From Hungateiclostridiaceae bacterium UBA1305 (GTDB lineage: Bacteria > Bacillota > Clostridia > Acetivibrionales > DTU013), in assembly GCA_002307275.1 (NCBI GenBank), contig DBTX01000004.1, positions 62,675 through 113,923 on the forward strand: a stretch of 51,249 nt of DNA, read 5' to 3'. Below the pieces are notes generated by a model. It was given only the letters and a program-made list of their open reading frames with translations, did not search any database and was not told the origin of the DNA. Position numbers and translations under genes: made by a program. Positions 24,603 to 34,300 of this stretch are shown here, one piece after another (positions within the stretch are counted from its first letter, which is position 1; each line of letters opens with the position of its first letter).

Positions 24603-27600
24603 CTATTTCACAATGATTTTAACAAACCGTTCAATCACCGCTGCTACTTCAGCTCTTGTTGCGTTTCCTTGTGGAATAAAGCTGCCCCCTTCTCTGCCAG
24701 TTATAACTTTTGTTTCCTGGCAGTATTTGGCACCGTCAATCGCCCAGGATGAAATGCTTGCGCTGTCGGGATAAGTAAGGGAACCGCCTCCGGACACTGC
24801 TTTTTTTAGGAACGATGCAAAGTTAAGCATAATAACTGCCATTTGCTCACGGGTTACTTGCTCATTTGGAGCGAATTTGTTTTCTCCAATGCCCTTGATG
24901 ATGCCTTTTTCATTCGCCCATGCAACATACCTGGCATAGTAGGCCTTTTCGTCAACATCAGTGAAGGTGCCTGTTCCTGATATGCTGCCGTAAGAACGTT
25001 CGTAAAGTCTTCCGATTACCGTTACAAACATTGCTCTTGTCATGCTTTCATTTGGGCTGAACGTATTTTTGCTTGTCCCAAGGAATAGTTCACGCTCTGT
25101 CACGAAGTCAATGCTTGGTTTCGCCCATACAATCGTATTGTCCGAAAAATTCTTCGGATTATCCCTGAACGCAACGGTGACACCGGCAGGTGCAATGTAT
25201 TTATAACTCTTTCCTGCAATCGCAGAAAAACCAATGTATATATTACCTTCATTTTTAAGGTAATATGGGAGTGCGCTTTTCGTTACAAAAACGGCGGTAA
25301 TGGTGTGCTTTTTGCTGTCTGTAAAGGAGTATTTTTCAATTGCTCCAACGCTATTTCCATCGACGATTACCTCCGCTGTCACATATCCGTCATCAGGGGT
25401 AATCGTGGCTGTCTTTTGGTCCGTGCCAATGGTTATTATGCCGCCTTTGCTTTGCTCCGCGGTAATCATTGATGACGCCGCACTGCTGCTTGAGCTTCCG
25501 CTTGAATCTCCGCCTGCAGGCGGTGTTGATGGCGTAGTGTATGCAATGGCATAGGTGGAAAATTTTTTAATGGTCAGCTTGATGGTTGTGTTGTTATCAA
25601 CAAGCTCTATTTTTTCGCCGTCCGCAACCGTTGTGGTAATGCTGTCAACAGCGCTGCCGTGATAACGATACACCGCATAGTTTGATTGGCCTTGAAGTGC
25701 GGCAGGGATCGGAATAAAAACGGTTATCAAGCTTGGAAGCTCGGTAAGAATTGAAGACTGTGAAGCGATTTCGTTCCCAACACTGTCCTTTACCGTCTTT
25801 AGTACAGACAAGTCAATAAAGATACCCACTGTGTTTCCGTTTGATGATGCGGCAGCTGAAATAGCACTTGCGTTTACTGCCGTGATATCCTTTATCTCAG
25901 CAGTGAGCTTGATTTCAACCGAACCGCCGGCAGCAACAGCCGTATTGTCGGCAGCGGTTACTCCCTTGTCGTTTTCTGTTACTGTAGTTGAAAACTGTCC
26001 ATCAAGATTGCCGACAACAAGCTGAGGGGTTTCGCTGCCTTTTACCTCAAGCACGCTGCTGGTATTTCCGTATGGAAGTGTAATCGTGCTGCTGAGCAGG
26101 TTGTTGCTATTATTTATCACAACAATGGTGGTAACGGTAAGATCGTCCTTGCTGACTACCAGATTATAGGTACCGTTTGGAACACCTGCGATCGTAAAGG
26201 TTCCGTCTGACGCTGTGGTTACACCATGCGTACCGATTTGCGTGTTACCCTTCATCAGCTTTACGTTTGCATTGCCTGTCGGATTATTTGCACTATCTTT
26301 AACCGTACCGGAAACAGAATAAGTATTGTCAGTCCACTGTGCATAAAGGGATACGGTTACCCCTGCTGCTTGGGATGGCACCGTACCGCCCGCCGCATAG
26401 GCTGTACCGCTGCCGTTAGTCGCCGTATTCCAGCCGTTAAAGGTATAACCTGTTTTGGCAAAGCCGTTTGCAGCAACTGTCGTTGCTGTGCCGACATTTG
26501 TGGTTTGTGCCGCAACACTGCCGCTTGTCGCGCCATTGCCATTATAGATCACACTATAGGTATCAGTAACGCCGGAGCCCGTCCCGGGCAGCTTGGGGTT
26601 TTGTATGCCGCCAACGCCTTTCAGGGTGGGCAGCGGTGCTTGATACCACAGCTTGCCAGCCGTCGGGAAATCCCACACAGCGGTATCCGCAGTTCCAAAC
26701 CATGTGCTCCAATCCTGCGCAGTGTTCTGGGCCACAATCAAATTCTGTCCGTGTTCATTTGTTCTGGTACCATTATAAATAAGCATATCATTCACTTTCA
26801 TGTCCGACCGTGCATAGGAATTCGAGATGGTTCCATTGCCTTGCGCCACACGTATCGTTGTGTTAGGAACCAGAATGCTCGTCGTGCTAACGGACAGGCC
26901 CAGAGAAACGCAGCTATCCAAAGGAACCATCCTGTTAGGAATAGTAGAAATCCACGAAATAACCCAACCCGCTATACCACCAGAACCACTGTAACTGGAG
27001 CCACTATAGTTAGATTCAACTTCACTGGCAACAATATTACCAATGTTGTAGCAGCGATACATAGCAGATGCACTGCCGGCAGAAGGATTCATCATAAATC
27101 CTACAATGCCGCCCACTGAGGCTAAACCGGATATGTTGCCAGTGTTATAGCAATCCTGTATTATAGTATTACTGCCTTGACCCACAACACCCCCGATATA
27201 GTCCATCGTGCCACTGATTTCACCGGTATTGTAACAGTTTTTCACCGTAACGACTGAACCAACGCCCACAACACCGCCGACAGACATATAACCATTGATT
27301 TTTGCCGTGTTGTAGCAGCTTTCCACTGTACTAAACCAGGCAAAGCCTATAATACCGGCCGCTCCGCCACTGGAATTCTTAATATTAACGAAGCTGTCGG
27401 TCACGCCCAGATTCTTTATTGTTGCGTTAGTGGTGGAGCCGAACAGACCGTAATAAATGGAGCCTGCCTTATCCTTGAGATACATCCCCTTGACGGCAAA
27501 CCCGCCGCCATCAAAGGTGCCCTTGAATACCGGTGAAGATTTTCCGATGGGCGTCCATTCATGAGCTGCAGTAGTCGCATCGTTCACTGTTATACCCGGA

Positions 27601-29954
27601 TTAAGATCGATATCCGCCGTCATTTTGAAGTATTTGCCGACACTGTAGTCAGTGGTCGTGTTGACGTTCGAGGCAAGCATGGCAAGATCGCAGCTGTTCG
27701 CGATCAGGTAAGGCGATTCCGCCGTGCCGCTTCCGCCGCTGTAGGCAAAGCCGGGGTCACTGCCCGGAATGATGCCGTTCCAGTTGTCGGTATCCGCATC
27801 GAAGAATGTCATTGCTTGCAATATTGGATATCCATCATTTGCACTTGTGATCTTCCATATATTTGTGAAGTCCCAAGCATTTTCCGGATTTGCAAATCCT
27901 GTCTCGTAGGTGCTTTGTGTCTTCATTTCAATTGCTGTTTTTAAATAGTTGTCTTCGTCTACTGCATCCCCTACGCTTCCGCTCATTCCAACCGCATTCA
28001 TTCCCTCATTTGCTGTTACACTGCTGTCAAAAAAGCAGCCTTTCACCGCACCGGAATTTGAACCGGTGATTTGTCCTGCATATCCTTTACTGTCAGCACT
28101 TGCATCTATGGCTGTCACAGCACCTGTATTATAGCAGTATTTTACGGTTTTTACAGAGCGATTAGCACCGCAAATACCTCCAGCCACACAATCCTCTGCC
28201 GACACCGTTTCGATTAAAACATCTCCTCGATTATAGCAGTTTTGAATGGTTGATGCGCAATCAAGCAACCCGGTTATTCCACCTGCAATTAGTTGTATGT
28301 TACTATTCGCAGCACTCCTCACATCAATATCCACATAGCTTGCGCATTGCTCAACCAAGCCTGAAACGGACTTTGCGCCAGGCACTACCGCACCGGCTAT
28401 ACCGCCTATGTACACACCGCTCTCATCATCCTCATAAATAATATTTCCCGTAATATCCCCTGTTACTGTTATATTTGATATGATCCCGCCCATATTAATG
28501 GAAGCTACGCATCCGATGTATTCACCTGATTTTTTTACTGTGAGCGATACCTCCGTAAGCTTCATATTCTTAATACAGCTATTGGGTCCGATTATACCAA
28601 ATAATCCTTTCGCCTGGTCTGTTCTTTCACTCATTCTCATATTGGTTATTTCCGCATTGTTTCCGTCAAAGGTTCCACCAAATATAGAGTCCTCATCAAA
28701 AAGAGCTCCCGCGGATTTCCATTCATGGGCGGCTAGATCTATTGTTGTCACACCCTCTGCTACTTTTATGTATTTACCGGCAAAGGTCTCCCCTTTATTC
28801 ACCAATACTGCCAGTGCTGCCAAATCCTCAGCATTCCCAATCCGATATGCCTTTGCTTCATTAGACCCATCATGGCCTGCTGCTGCTTCTCCACTCACCC
28901 ATGTACTATCTGCATAGTCAGCCCAGGTCTCAATCGGCGTCAATAGCTCCGGGGTATCGCCTTCCACAATTCTCCAGGCAGATACCGTATCCCATGCTCC
29001 AGCATCCCAATCTAAGCCAAGAAGACTATCTCCATACAGGTTAGCTATATCGTCTATATGTTCGACTTTATTATCCGCGTCGTCGTTGCCGCTGTTTCCC
29101 TTTTTATCAGCTTTATCTACATAATAATTGAATTGCATATTATCATATGCTCCATTAAAAAAACCCCCTACAATAAAACCTGCTGCTACTGTTGTTGTTG
29201 CTAATGCTGTACCCGTAGCAAAATTATCTGCTATGTCACCAAATTGATTATAGCCACCAAACCCTCCAACATAGTCAGATCCAGTTACATTCACTGTCGA
29301 ATAGCAATTTTTTACTCCTACATAATAAGAATCATTATATCCTGCAAAACCTCCAGTATAGAGGCCATTCGAATGAACCGTGCCACCTTTTACATAACAG
29401 TCAATGATCTGGCCTCCATCGCCTTGAGTATTGTCTTTATTGTAACCTACAAAGCCGCCTGCATAGTCTCCACCGCTATAGATATCAACATTTTCCACGC
29501 CGACTTTGGTTATAATTCCTGTATTATAACCAAACAAGCCTTCATAACCATCATTGCAGACATCGTTTGCTGTAAGATTGCTGATAACATACCCATTTCC
29601 GTTGAAGGCTCCTGCAAATGGACGATCTGCTTTACCAATCGGAATCCAATTCTTGCCTTGCAAATCGATGTTACTTGTAAGGCATATGTATTTACCACTA
29701 TAGTCCGTGCCATTACTCACGTTCTTTGCGAGATATGCTAACTGACCCGCTGTTTTTATGATAAACGGGTCTGGCGCTGTACCGGCTCCGTTTCCTTCAA
29801 AGCCCTCTGCAACGGTTCCAGTCTCCTGCCATGTACCTGAGGTAATGTCCCCTGCAAAAACGGGCATTGCCATTTTCGGCAATAAACCAATTACCATTGC
29901 AATGATTATGAATAAAGATAAAATCTTCTTTCCCTTTGTTTTAGTTTTTTTCAT
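24603..29954 (-). CDS. Surface protein with GLUG repeats, InlB-type repeat and C-terminal SLH domains
   Basis: A 1783-residue secreted protein anchored to the cell wall. An N-terminal signal peptide (KKILSLFIIIAMVIGLLP) is followed by many GLUG-type units such as GGFVGYN, GGIAGAV, GGVVGVG and GGIVGFM, likely forming a beta-helix up to about residue 1100. Next come one Listeria-Bacteroides (InlB B-type) repeat ending LYAQWT, a carboxypeptidase-regulatory-like beta domain (GTVKDSANNPTGNANVKL) and a linker. Three SLH domains close the protein (residues about 1610-1783; TRAMFVTVIGRLYE, TREQMAVIMLNF, TRAEVAAVIERF). The SLH domains should bind pyruvylated wall polymer. The ATG at 29954 has GGAGGAGG. 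A LytTR-type promoter (30005-30071) lies 51 bp upstream, shared with the kinase and giant-protein genes. The ligand or adhesion target is unknown. Confidence 0.9.
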   Translation of the reverse strand: MKKTKTKGKKILSLFIIIAMVIGLLPKMAMPVFAGDITSGTWQETGTVAEGFEGNGAGTAPDPFIIKTAGQLAYLAKNVSNGTDYSGKYICLTSNIDLQGKNWIPIGKADRPFAGAFNGNGYVISNLTANDVCNDGYEGLFGYNTGIITKVGVENVDIYSGGDYAGGFVGYNKDNTQGDGGQIIDCYVKGGTVHSNGLYTGGFAGYNDSYYVGVKNCYSTVNVTGSDYVGGFGGYNQFGDIADNFATGTALATTTVAAGFIVGGFFNGAYDNMQFNYYVDKADKKGNSGNDDADNKVEHIDDIANLYGDSLLGLDWDAGAWDTVSAWRIVEGDTPELLTPIETWADYADSTWVSGEAAAGHDGSNEAKAYRIGNAEDLAALAVLVNKGETFAGKYIKVAEGVTTIDLAAHEWKSAGALFDEDSIFGGTFDGNNAEITNMRMSERTDQAKGLFGIIGPNSCIKNMKLTEVSLTVKKSGEYIGCVASINMGGIISNITVTGDITGNIIYEDDESGVYIGGIAGAVVPGAKSVSGLVEQCASYVDIDVRSAANSNIQLIAGGITGLLDCASTIQNCYNRGDVLIETVSAEDCVAGGICGANRSVKTVKYCYNTGAVTAIDASADSKGYAGQITGSNSGAVKGCFFDSSVTANEGMNAVGMSGSVGDAVDEDNYLKTAIEMKTQSTYETGFANPENAWDFTNIWKITSANDGYPILQAMTFFDADTDNWNGIIPGSDPGFAYSGGSGTAESPYLIANSCDLAMLASNVNTTTDYSVGKYFKMTADIDLNPGITVNDATTAAHEWTPIGKSSPVFKGTFDGGGFAVKGMYLKDKAGSIYYGLFGSTTNATIKNLGVTDSFVNIKNSSGGAAGIIGFAWFSTVESCYNTAKINGYMSVGGVVGVGSVVTVKNCYNTGEISGTMDYIGGVVGQGSNTIIQDCYNTGNISGLASVGGIVGFMMNPSAGSASAMYRCYNIGNIVASEVESNYSGSSYSGSGGIAGWVISWISTIPNRMVPLDSCVSLGLSVSTTSILVPNTTIRVAQGNGTISNSYARSDMKVNDMLIYNGTRTNEHGQNLIVAQNTAQDWSTWFGTADTAVWDFPTAGKLWYQAPLPTLKGVGGIQNPKLPGTGSGVTDTYSVIYNGNGATSGSVAAQTTNVGTATTVAANGFAKTGYTFNGWNTATNGSGTAYAAGGTVPSQAAGVTVSLYAQWTDNTYSVSGTVKDSANNPTGNANVKLMKGNTQIGTHGVTTASDGTFTIAGVPNGTYNLVVSKDDLTVTTIVVINNSNNLLSSTITLPYGNTSSVLEVKGSETPQLVVGNLDGQFSTTVTENDKGVTAADNTAVAAGGSVEIKLTAEIKDITAVNASAISAAASSNGNTVGIFIDLSVLKTVKDSVGNEIASQSSILTELPSLITVFIPIPAALQGQSNYAVYRYHGSAVDSITTTVADGEKIELVDNNTTIKLTIKKFSTYAIAYTTPSTPPAGGDSSGSSSSSAASSMITAEQSKGGIITIGTDQKTATITPDDGYVTAEVIVDGNSVGAIEKYSFTDSKKHTITAVFVTKSALPYYLKNEGNIYIGFSAIAGKSYKYIAPAGVTVAFRDNPKNFSDNTIVWAKPSIDFVTERELFLGTSKNTFSPNESMTRAMFVTVIGRLYERSYGSISGTGTFTDVDEKAYYARYVAWANEKGIIKGIGENKFAPNEQVTREQMAVIMLNFASFLKKAVSGGGSLTYPDSASISSWAIDGAKYCQETKVITGREGGSFIPQGNATRAEVAAVIERFVKIIVK

Positions 29955-30004
29955 GTCATATCCTCCTCCACTATTGGTTAAAACAAATTATTCTTTTATC
30001 TTAA

Positions 30005-30071
30005 ATCATGGCACAAATAAGAGGCAAAAACCCTTTCTGGGGTGATTGCCATCATTTTAGGGGTAATTGCC
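30005..30071 (-). promoter_or_regulatory. LytTR-type promoter A (before the GLUG/SLH protein)
   Basis: Two direct 12-bp repeats on the minus strand, GGCAATTACCCC (30071-30060) and GGCAATCACCCC (30050-30039), have a 21-bp period, two helical turns. After exactly 28 bp comes TGC followed by CATGAT, an extended -10-like hexamer. The arrangement matches promoters B and C. Confidence 0.75.
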
Positions 30072-30082
30072 TGTTTTTGACG

Positions 30083-30115
30083 AAAAAAACAGCTGTCATA
30101 GATGGCTGACAGCCG
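30083..30115 (-). terminator. Intrinsic terminator after kinase fragment
   Basis: GCTGTCA and TGACAGC form the stem, followed by TTTTTTT on the minus strand. It is the duplicate of the terminator at 40469-40502 and would end the protease transcript just before promoter A. Confidence 0.85.
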
Positions 30116-30142
30116 TTTTGACATAATTAATTGTGGGTTGTT

Positions 30143-30385
30143 TCAGTTCGCATTGAGTACGATTTGAGTGGTAAATTTTCCATCAGATACCGAGAAGCCC
30201 GCCGTACCGTCGTAACGCTCGGCGGTGTAGAGTATACTTTTTATGCCTGTTCCACCACCCTGTTTTTGAGTTACCGGCTGCTCGCCGTCAAAAACGATGT
30301 CTTGTCGACAGGTGTTTTCCACTTGAACACGCAAGCGGTTATCTAAAAATTTAACGGTGACTACGATTTCCTTTTCCTCGTCCCT
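30143..30385 (-). pseudogene. GHKL sensor kinase, duplicated C-terminal fragment
   Basis: About 80 codons match the C-terminal ATPase region of the complete kinase at 40531-41838: EKEIVVTVKFLDNRLRVQVE, QDIVFDGEQPVTQKQGGGTG and FTTQIVLNAN. The G-box is kept but the histidine, N-box and membrane part are absent. No ribosome binding site precedes it. The homology stops at about 30385, 39 bp past the protease stop codon. Confidence 0.9.
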
Positions 30386-30423
30386 TGCTATATACATCCA
30401 TTGAAAAACTAATTCATAGCAAA

Positions 30424-31290
30424 TCAGTGATAATTCTTTGCTAATTCCAGTGCCTTTAGGATATTTAATGCACCATAGCCATTCTCTAAGTCATAGCCAA
30501 CTTCACCCAAATCATTGGCGGCTTCGTAGAGAATGCTTCGTATATCCGATGGACTTAAACCTGGATTTTCCGCCAAAAGCCTTGCTGCCGCTGCACTTAC
30601 AAAGGCGCAGGCATAGGAGGTGCCGCTTGCATGAGTCATTCTGCCGGAGGCCCTGGCTACCCACAAGTCCTCTCCACTTGTCACCAGGGAAACGGAAGTA
30701 TTTCGCTGAGAAAATACAGCGACTTTTCCACTTGCATTTAAGGCACCCACACCGATAACTGTGTCATAGGCGGCAGGATAATAGAGGTTTTGGGGTGCTG
30801 TTTGATGGTCGTTGCCTACGGCAGACACAATGACAGCACCCTCTTTTTCTGCGTATTCACAGGCATCTTTTAATTCCTTTGAATTTATTAAAATGCCTGC
30901 GCTTAAATTGATGACACGGCAAGAAAACACATCCACCGCATCATAGATACACTGGGCAAGCATGGCTGCATCGCCCTTTACAAGGGATTTGTCCTCCACG
31001 CTGCAATAAACCAGCGGCACGAGGGTAGCTTCGGGGTAAAATCCCACAAGCTGTCGATCGGGCTTTCCCAAGATGAGGCTGCCGATAGCGGTGCCGTGGT
31101 TGATTTCATCCTCGGTGTCGTGATTGGGAAGAATGTAATTTTTGCCTTGAACAATTTGTGCGCTACCCAGTGCTCTGGTAGAAATACCTGTGTCTATGAC
31201 AGCGATTTTAACACTGTTTTCTGTTCCTGCCGCAAAAGAAGTTTGGCTCAGAAACAGAAAGACTGTTAAAGTTAATGCAAACTTACGCAA
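30424..31290 (-). CDS. Secreted subtilisin-like serine protease (S8), minimal form
   Basis: A 288-residue protein with a signal peptide (cleavage near Ala20-Ala21). The S8 catalytic domain follows directly: Asp33 in IAVIDTG, His65 in NHGTAIG and Ser225 in GTSYACAF, plus the oxyanion Asn in VSAVGND. It is short for the family and has no propeptide domain between signal and catalytic domain, so folding must be assisted otherwise or be spontaneous. The start is a TTG at 31290, with AGGGGTG spaced correctly; no ATG in frame fits. It lies 74 bp after the giant SLH gene on the same strand with only a hairpin between, so the two probably form one transcript. A role in trimming or shedding the surface protein is an inference. 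Confidence 0.88.
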   Translation of the reverse strand: MRKFALTLTVFLFLSQTSFAAGTENSVKIAVIDTGISTRALGSAQIVQGKNYILPNHDTEDEINHGTAIGSLILGKPDRQLVGFYPEATLVPLVYCSVEDKSLVKGDAAMLAQCIYDAVDVFSCRVINLSAGILINSKELKDACEYAEKEGAVIVSAVGNDHQTAPQNLYYPAAYDTVIGVGALNASGKVAVFSQRNTSVSLVTSGEDLWVARASGRMTHASGTSYACAFVSAAAARLLAENPGLSPSDIRSILYEAANDLGEVGYDLENGYGALNILKALELAKNYH

Positions 31291-31329
31291 TGCATCACCC
31301 CTTTTAATTGACTCTCCTGTGGAAAGGTT

Positions 31330-31354
31330 GCCCCCGCCTGTGACAGGCAGGGGC
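31330..31354 (-). terminator. GC-rich hairpin between giant SLH gene and protease gene
   Basis: CCCCTGCCTG and CAGGCGGGGG form a nearly perfect stem with a 3-nt loop, followed on the minus strand by CAACCTTTCC. The T-run is poor, so it probably reduces rather than blocks read-through into the protease gene. Confidence 0.55.
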
Positions 31355-31363
31355 TGTAAGCAT

Positions 31364-34300
31364 TTAGTCTACCATGTCCAGAACGGTTCCGTTCAGGGTA
31401 ATCCCGTTTAGGATTGTTACTTCATTACAGTCGTTTTTCACGGTACCGGTATAGTAGAGAACATTGGAGCCTGCGCCGCCCACATAAGTCAAGCTTGCCA
31501 GATTTGTCCCGCTGAGGGCCGCACTGTTTTGATTGGCGACAATTTCATCAAAGACAACGGCAATGGTAACCGTTTCGCCTACCTTATAGTCGCCTGCTGC
31601 CATAGGCGCTATGCCAATTTCACCTGGCTCCGTGGTGTCCAATGGTTGTCCATACAGGTAAATATTTGTGGTATAACCAGCATCGTACCCTGACTCCTTC
31701 TGATAATGGACCATGGAAATCATCGGGGCTTCGCCCAGGTCAAAGCGAACATATTGCTTGCTTGTATCCTGGCCGGACGCCCAATTGGCAGCATTCACTG
31801 CATAATTTTCACCGCTTGCGCCACTTGCGGGCATCACATAATTGGGAAAGCTAAAGTTTCTGATTTCTGAGCTGTCGCCACTTCGACTGTAATTCGCGTT
31901 AAAGCGGGCACCTCCTCCTATGTCTGGAACTATTTTCCCTTCCCCGGATAATGATACGGAGAAGAACTGGGAAGGTGAGATTCCTAATTGGATATAGCGC
32001 TGAGCATACCAATTACTGTCTCTGTAATCAAAGGTCGTCCAGACCTTCGCTTTGGATCCGGTATTTTGCAGGTAGGACTGCAAATAGGTATTGTACATAC
32101 TTAACAGCGTGGCACCTGACTTGGAGTACATGGCATTCTTTCCAGTATCGTTATCTTCCTTCAATTCATATGCGCCAGTATCAGCTAGAAGCGTTTTTTG
32201 GGCATAAACGTCTGCTGCCACCATATAATCGCTATCCTTTGCCATCGTCCTCGTTGCCCTGGTGCTGCCCAAAAGTCCTCCGCCAGCTACCTTGACAAGC
32301 TCAAGCTGATAGGTGCGGTCAATGTTGGAATAGCTTGTTGCGGTGTTGCCATTATAGGCTCCGGTCACACCATATTCCGTGATGGTAACAGTTTTAGTGC
32401 TTTCACCCTCAGCAAAGGTCACAGCCGCTGAACTGCCGCCCTGATGATAAAAATGGGTGCCGCCGATGGCCGAGCCGTTCATTGTACGGAAGTATACGGT
32501 CTGCTGTCCCACATTTTGGTCATCATTTATGTTTCCGTTGCCGTTTCGTGTGATGGTAAAGCTGCTATTCCAGTTGTTTGTCACTGTAAATGTGCCTGCA
32601 AAGCCCCATTTTGCATACAAGGTCTTGTCACCGAGGGTGCCCTTTATGATGGTTGTCACCTTGCTGCCTGTAAAGCCTGCATTTTCATACCACCCCATAA
32701 AGCCATAGCCACCCGCGCGGCTTGGATCATTGAGCGTAATATCATTACTGTCCACAGTGTAACTCAATGGATTGCCGCTTGCCGCAGTGCCGCCGTTGAG
32801 CTGGTAGGTGATGGCATAAGTCACAAGGCTCCACTTCGCATAGAGGTTGACAGTGCCGCTTTCAGCAAGGTTTGCAACCACCTGTTTGTCGTTATAGTTT
32901 GTGCCTGTGCCGTCGGATATTCTGCTCCAACCGTCAAAGTTGTAGCCGGCTCTGGTGAAAGTATTTGCTGTCAATGCCCTGGCTGCCTCATCATAGGTGA
33001 AGCCCTGGCTTACGCTTGTCGTTCCATCTGCTGCATTCTTGTTGAAGATTACGGTATAGGTGTTTGATATCCATTTGGCGTGGAAGGTCTTTGCTCCCGT
33101 GTTGCCCGCTGCAATGGCAATGCCTTGCACCTTATTGGTAAATGCAGCCTCTGTATACCAGCCCTCAAAGGTATATCCAGCTTTACCGCCTGGATCTCCC
33201 AAGGTAATATTACCTCTTTCGATATTGTAGCTTGATGGATTATCAGCGTGATTCGTGCCACCATATAATTCATAGGTAATGGCGTAATTCACCGCATTCC
33301 ATCTCGCGGTCAGTGTAAGGTTCTCGGATGGCATTGTGTTAAAGGTGTAGTCTGCGCCATTATCCTGCCAGGCGCCAAAGGTATACCCATCCTTTGTTGG
33401 GGCAGCAGGTGCTGTAATTACCGTACCATAATCCTGTTCGATAGATGTGACTCCGGAGCCACCATTGCTGATAAAGCTTATGGTGTATTGTTTGACTGTC
33501 CACTGTGCATAGAGCGTTATGGTGCCTGCTGTTGCCAGATTTGTGACCGTTGCGGCATTTGAATAGCCTGTTCCGTTTCCATCCTTTTGTATGTTCCAGC
33601 CACTAAAGCTATAACCTGTCTTGGTAAAGCTATTCGCGGTAAGGGACTGGGACTGATCGACGGTGTGGCTTTGGTTTGCCATTGTACCACTGCCGCCATT
33701 TGCATCAAATACGATATGATAGGTATTTGCCTGCCACTGAGCATAAAGGGTGTGCTGGCTTGCGGTGCTTACAATGGTTGTGCCTGTGATTCTGTTGCCG
33801 CCGCTTGCCGCAGTGTACCAGCCTGAAAAGGTATAGCCCGTCTTGCCTGCGCTGTTTTCCGGCAAGGCTGTGTAGGTGCCGTCATAGGTAACGGTGATTG
33901 CTTCAGGTGCTGTACCTGCGCCTGTATTCAGGTCAAAGCTGACTATGTATTGCTTGGCTGTCCAATGGGCGTACAGAGTCTGATTCTCTGTGATATCTAC
34001 TTTCGTAATCTCCATAACCCTTGTTCCACCACTTGCTGCTGTGAACCACCCGGCAAAGTCATAGCCCGTTCGAACGGGCGTAGCCAAGCCTGCATAGGTA
34101 CTGTCATAGGTGACCGTTACAGGATTAGGCGTACTGCCGCCGTTTCCGTCGAAAGAAATACTATACTGCTTTGCCGTCCAGGTCGCCGTATAGCTCAAGT
34201 TGCTATCGGGCATAGTACTCGCAACGGCCACATTCCAGCCTTCAAAGGTGTAGCCGGTGCGTACTGCAGCCGGTACTGCAATACTTGCACCATAGCGGTA

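Larger units (their letters stand above)
30015..30385. repeat. Segmental duplication, copy 1 (of 40399-40773)
   Basis: About 370 bp are closely similar to 40399-40773. They contain, in minus-strand order, the last 80 or so codons of the GHKL kinase, an intrinsic terminator and the LytTR promoter. This copy lacks the rest of the kinase gene, so it is the derived copy. Confidence 0.9.

Noticed and set aside
26226..27119. 297-codon open frame on the plus strand
   Set aside because: Antisense to the GLUG/SLH gene; Arg/Cys-rich composition and no ribosome binding site show it is a shadow of the real coding strand.
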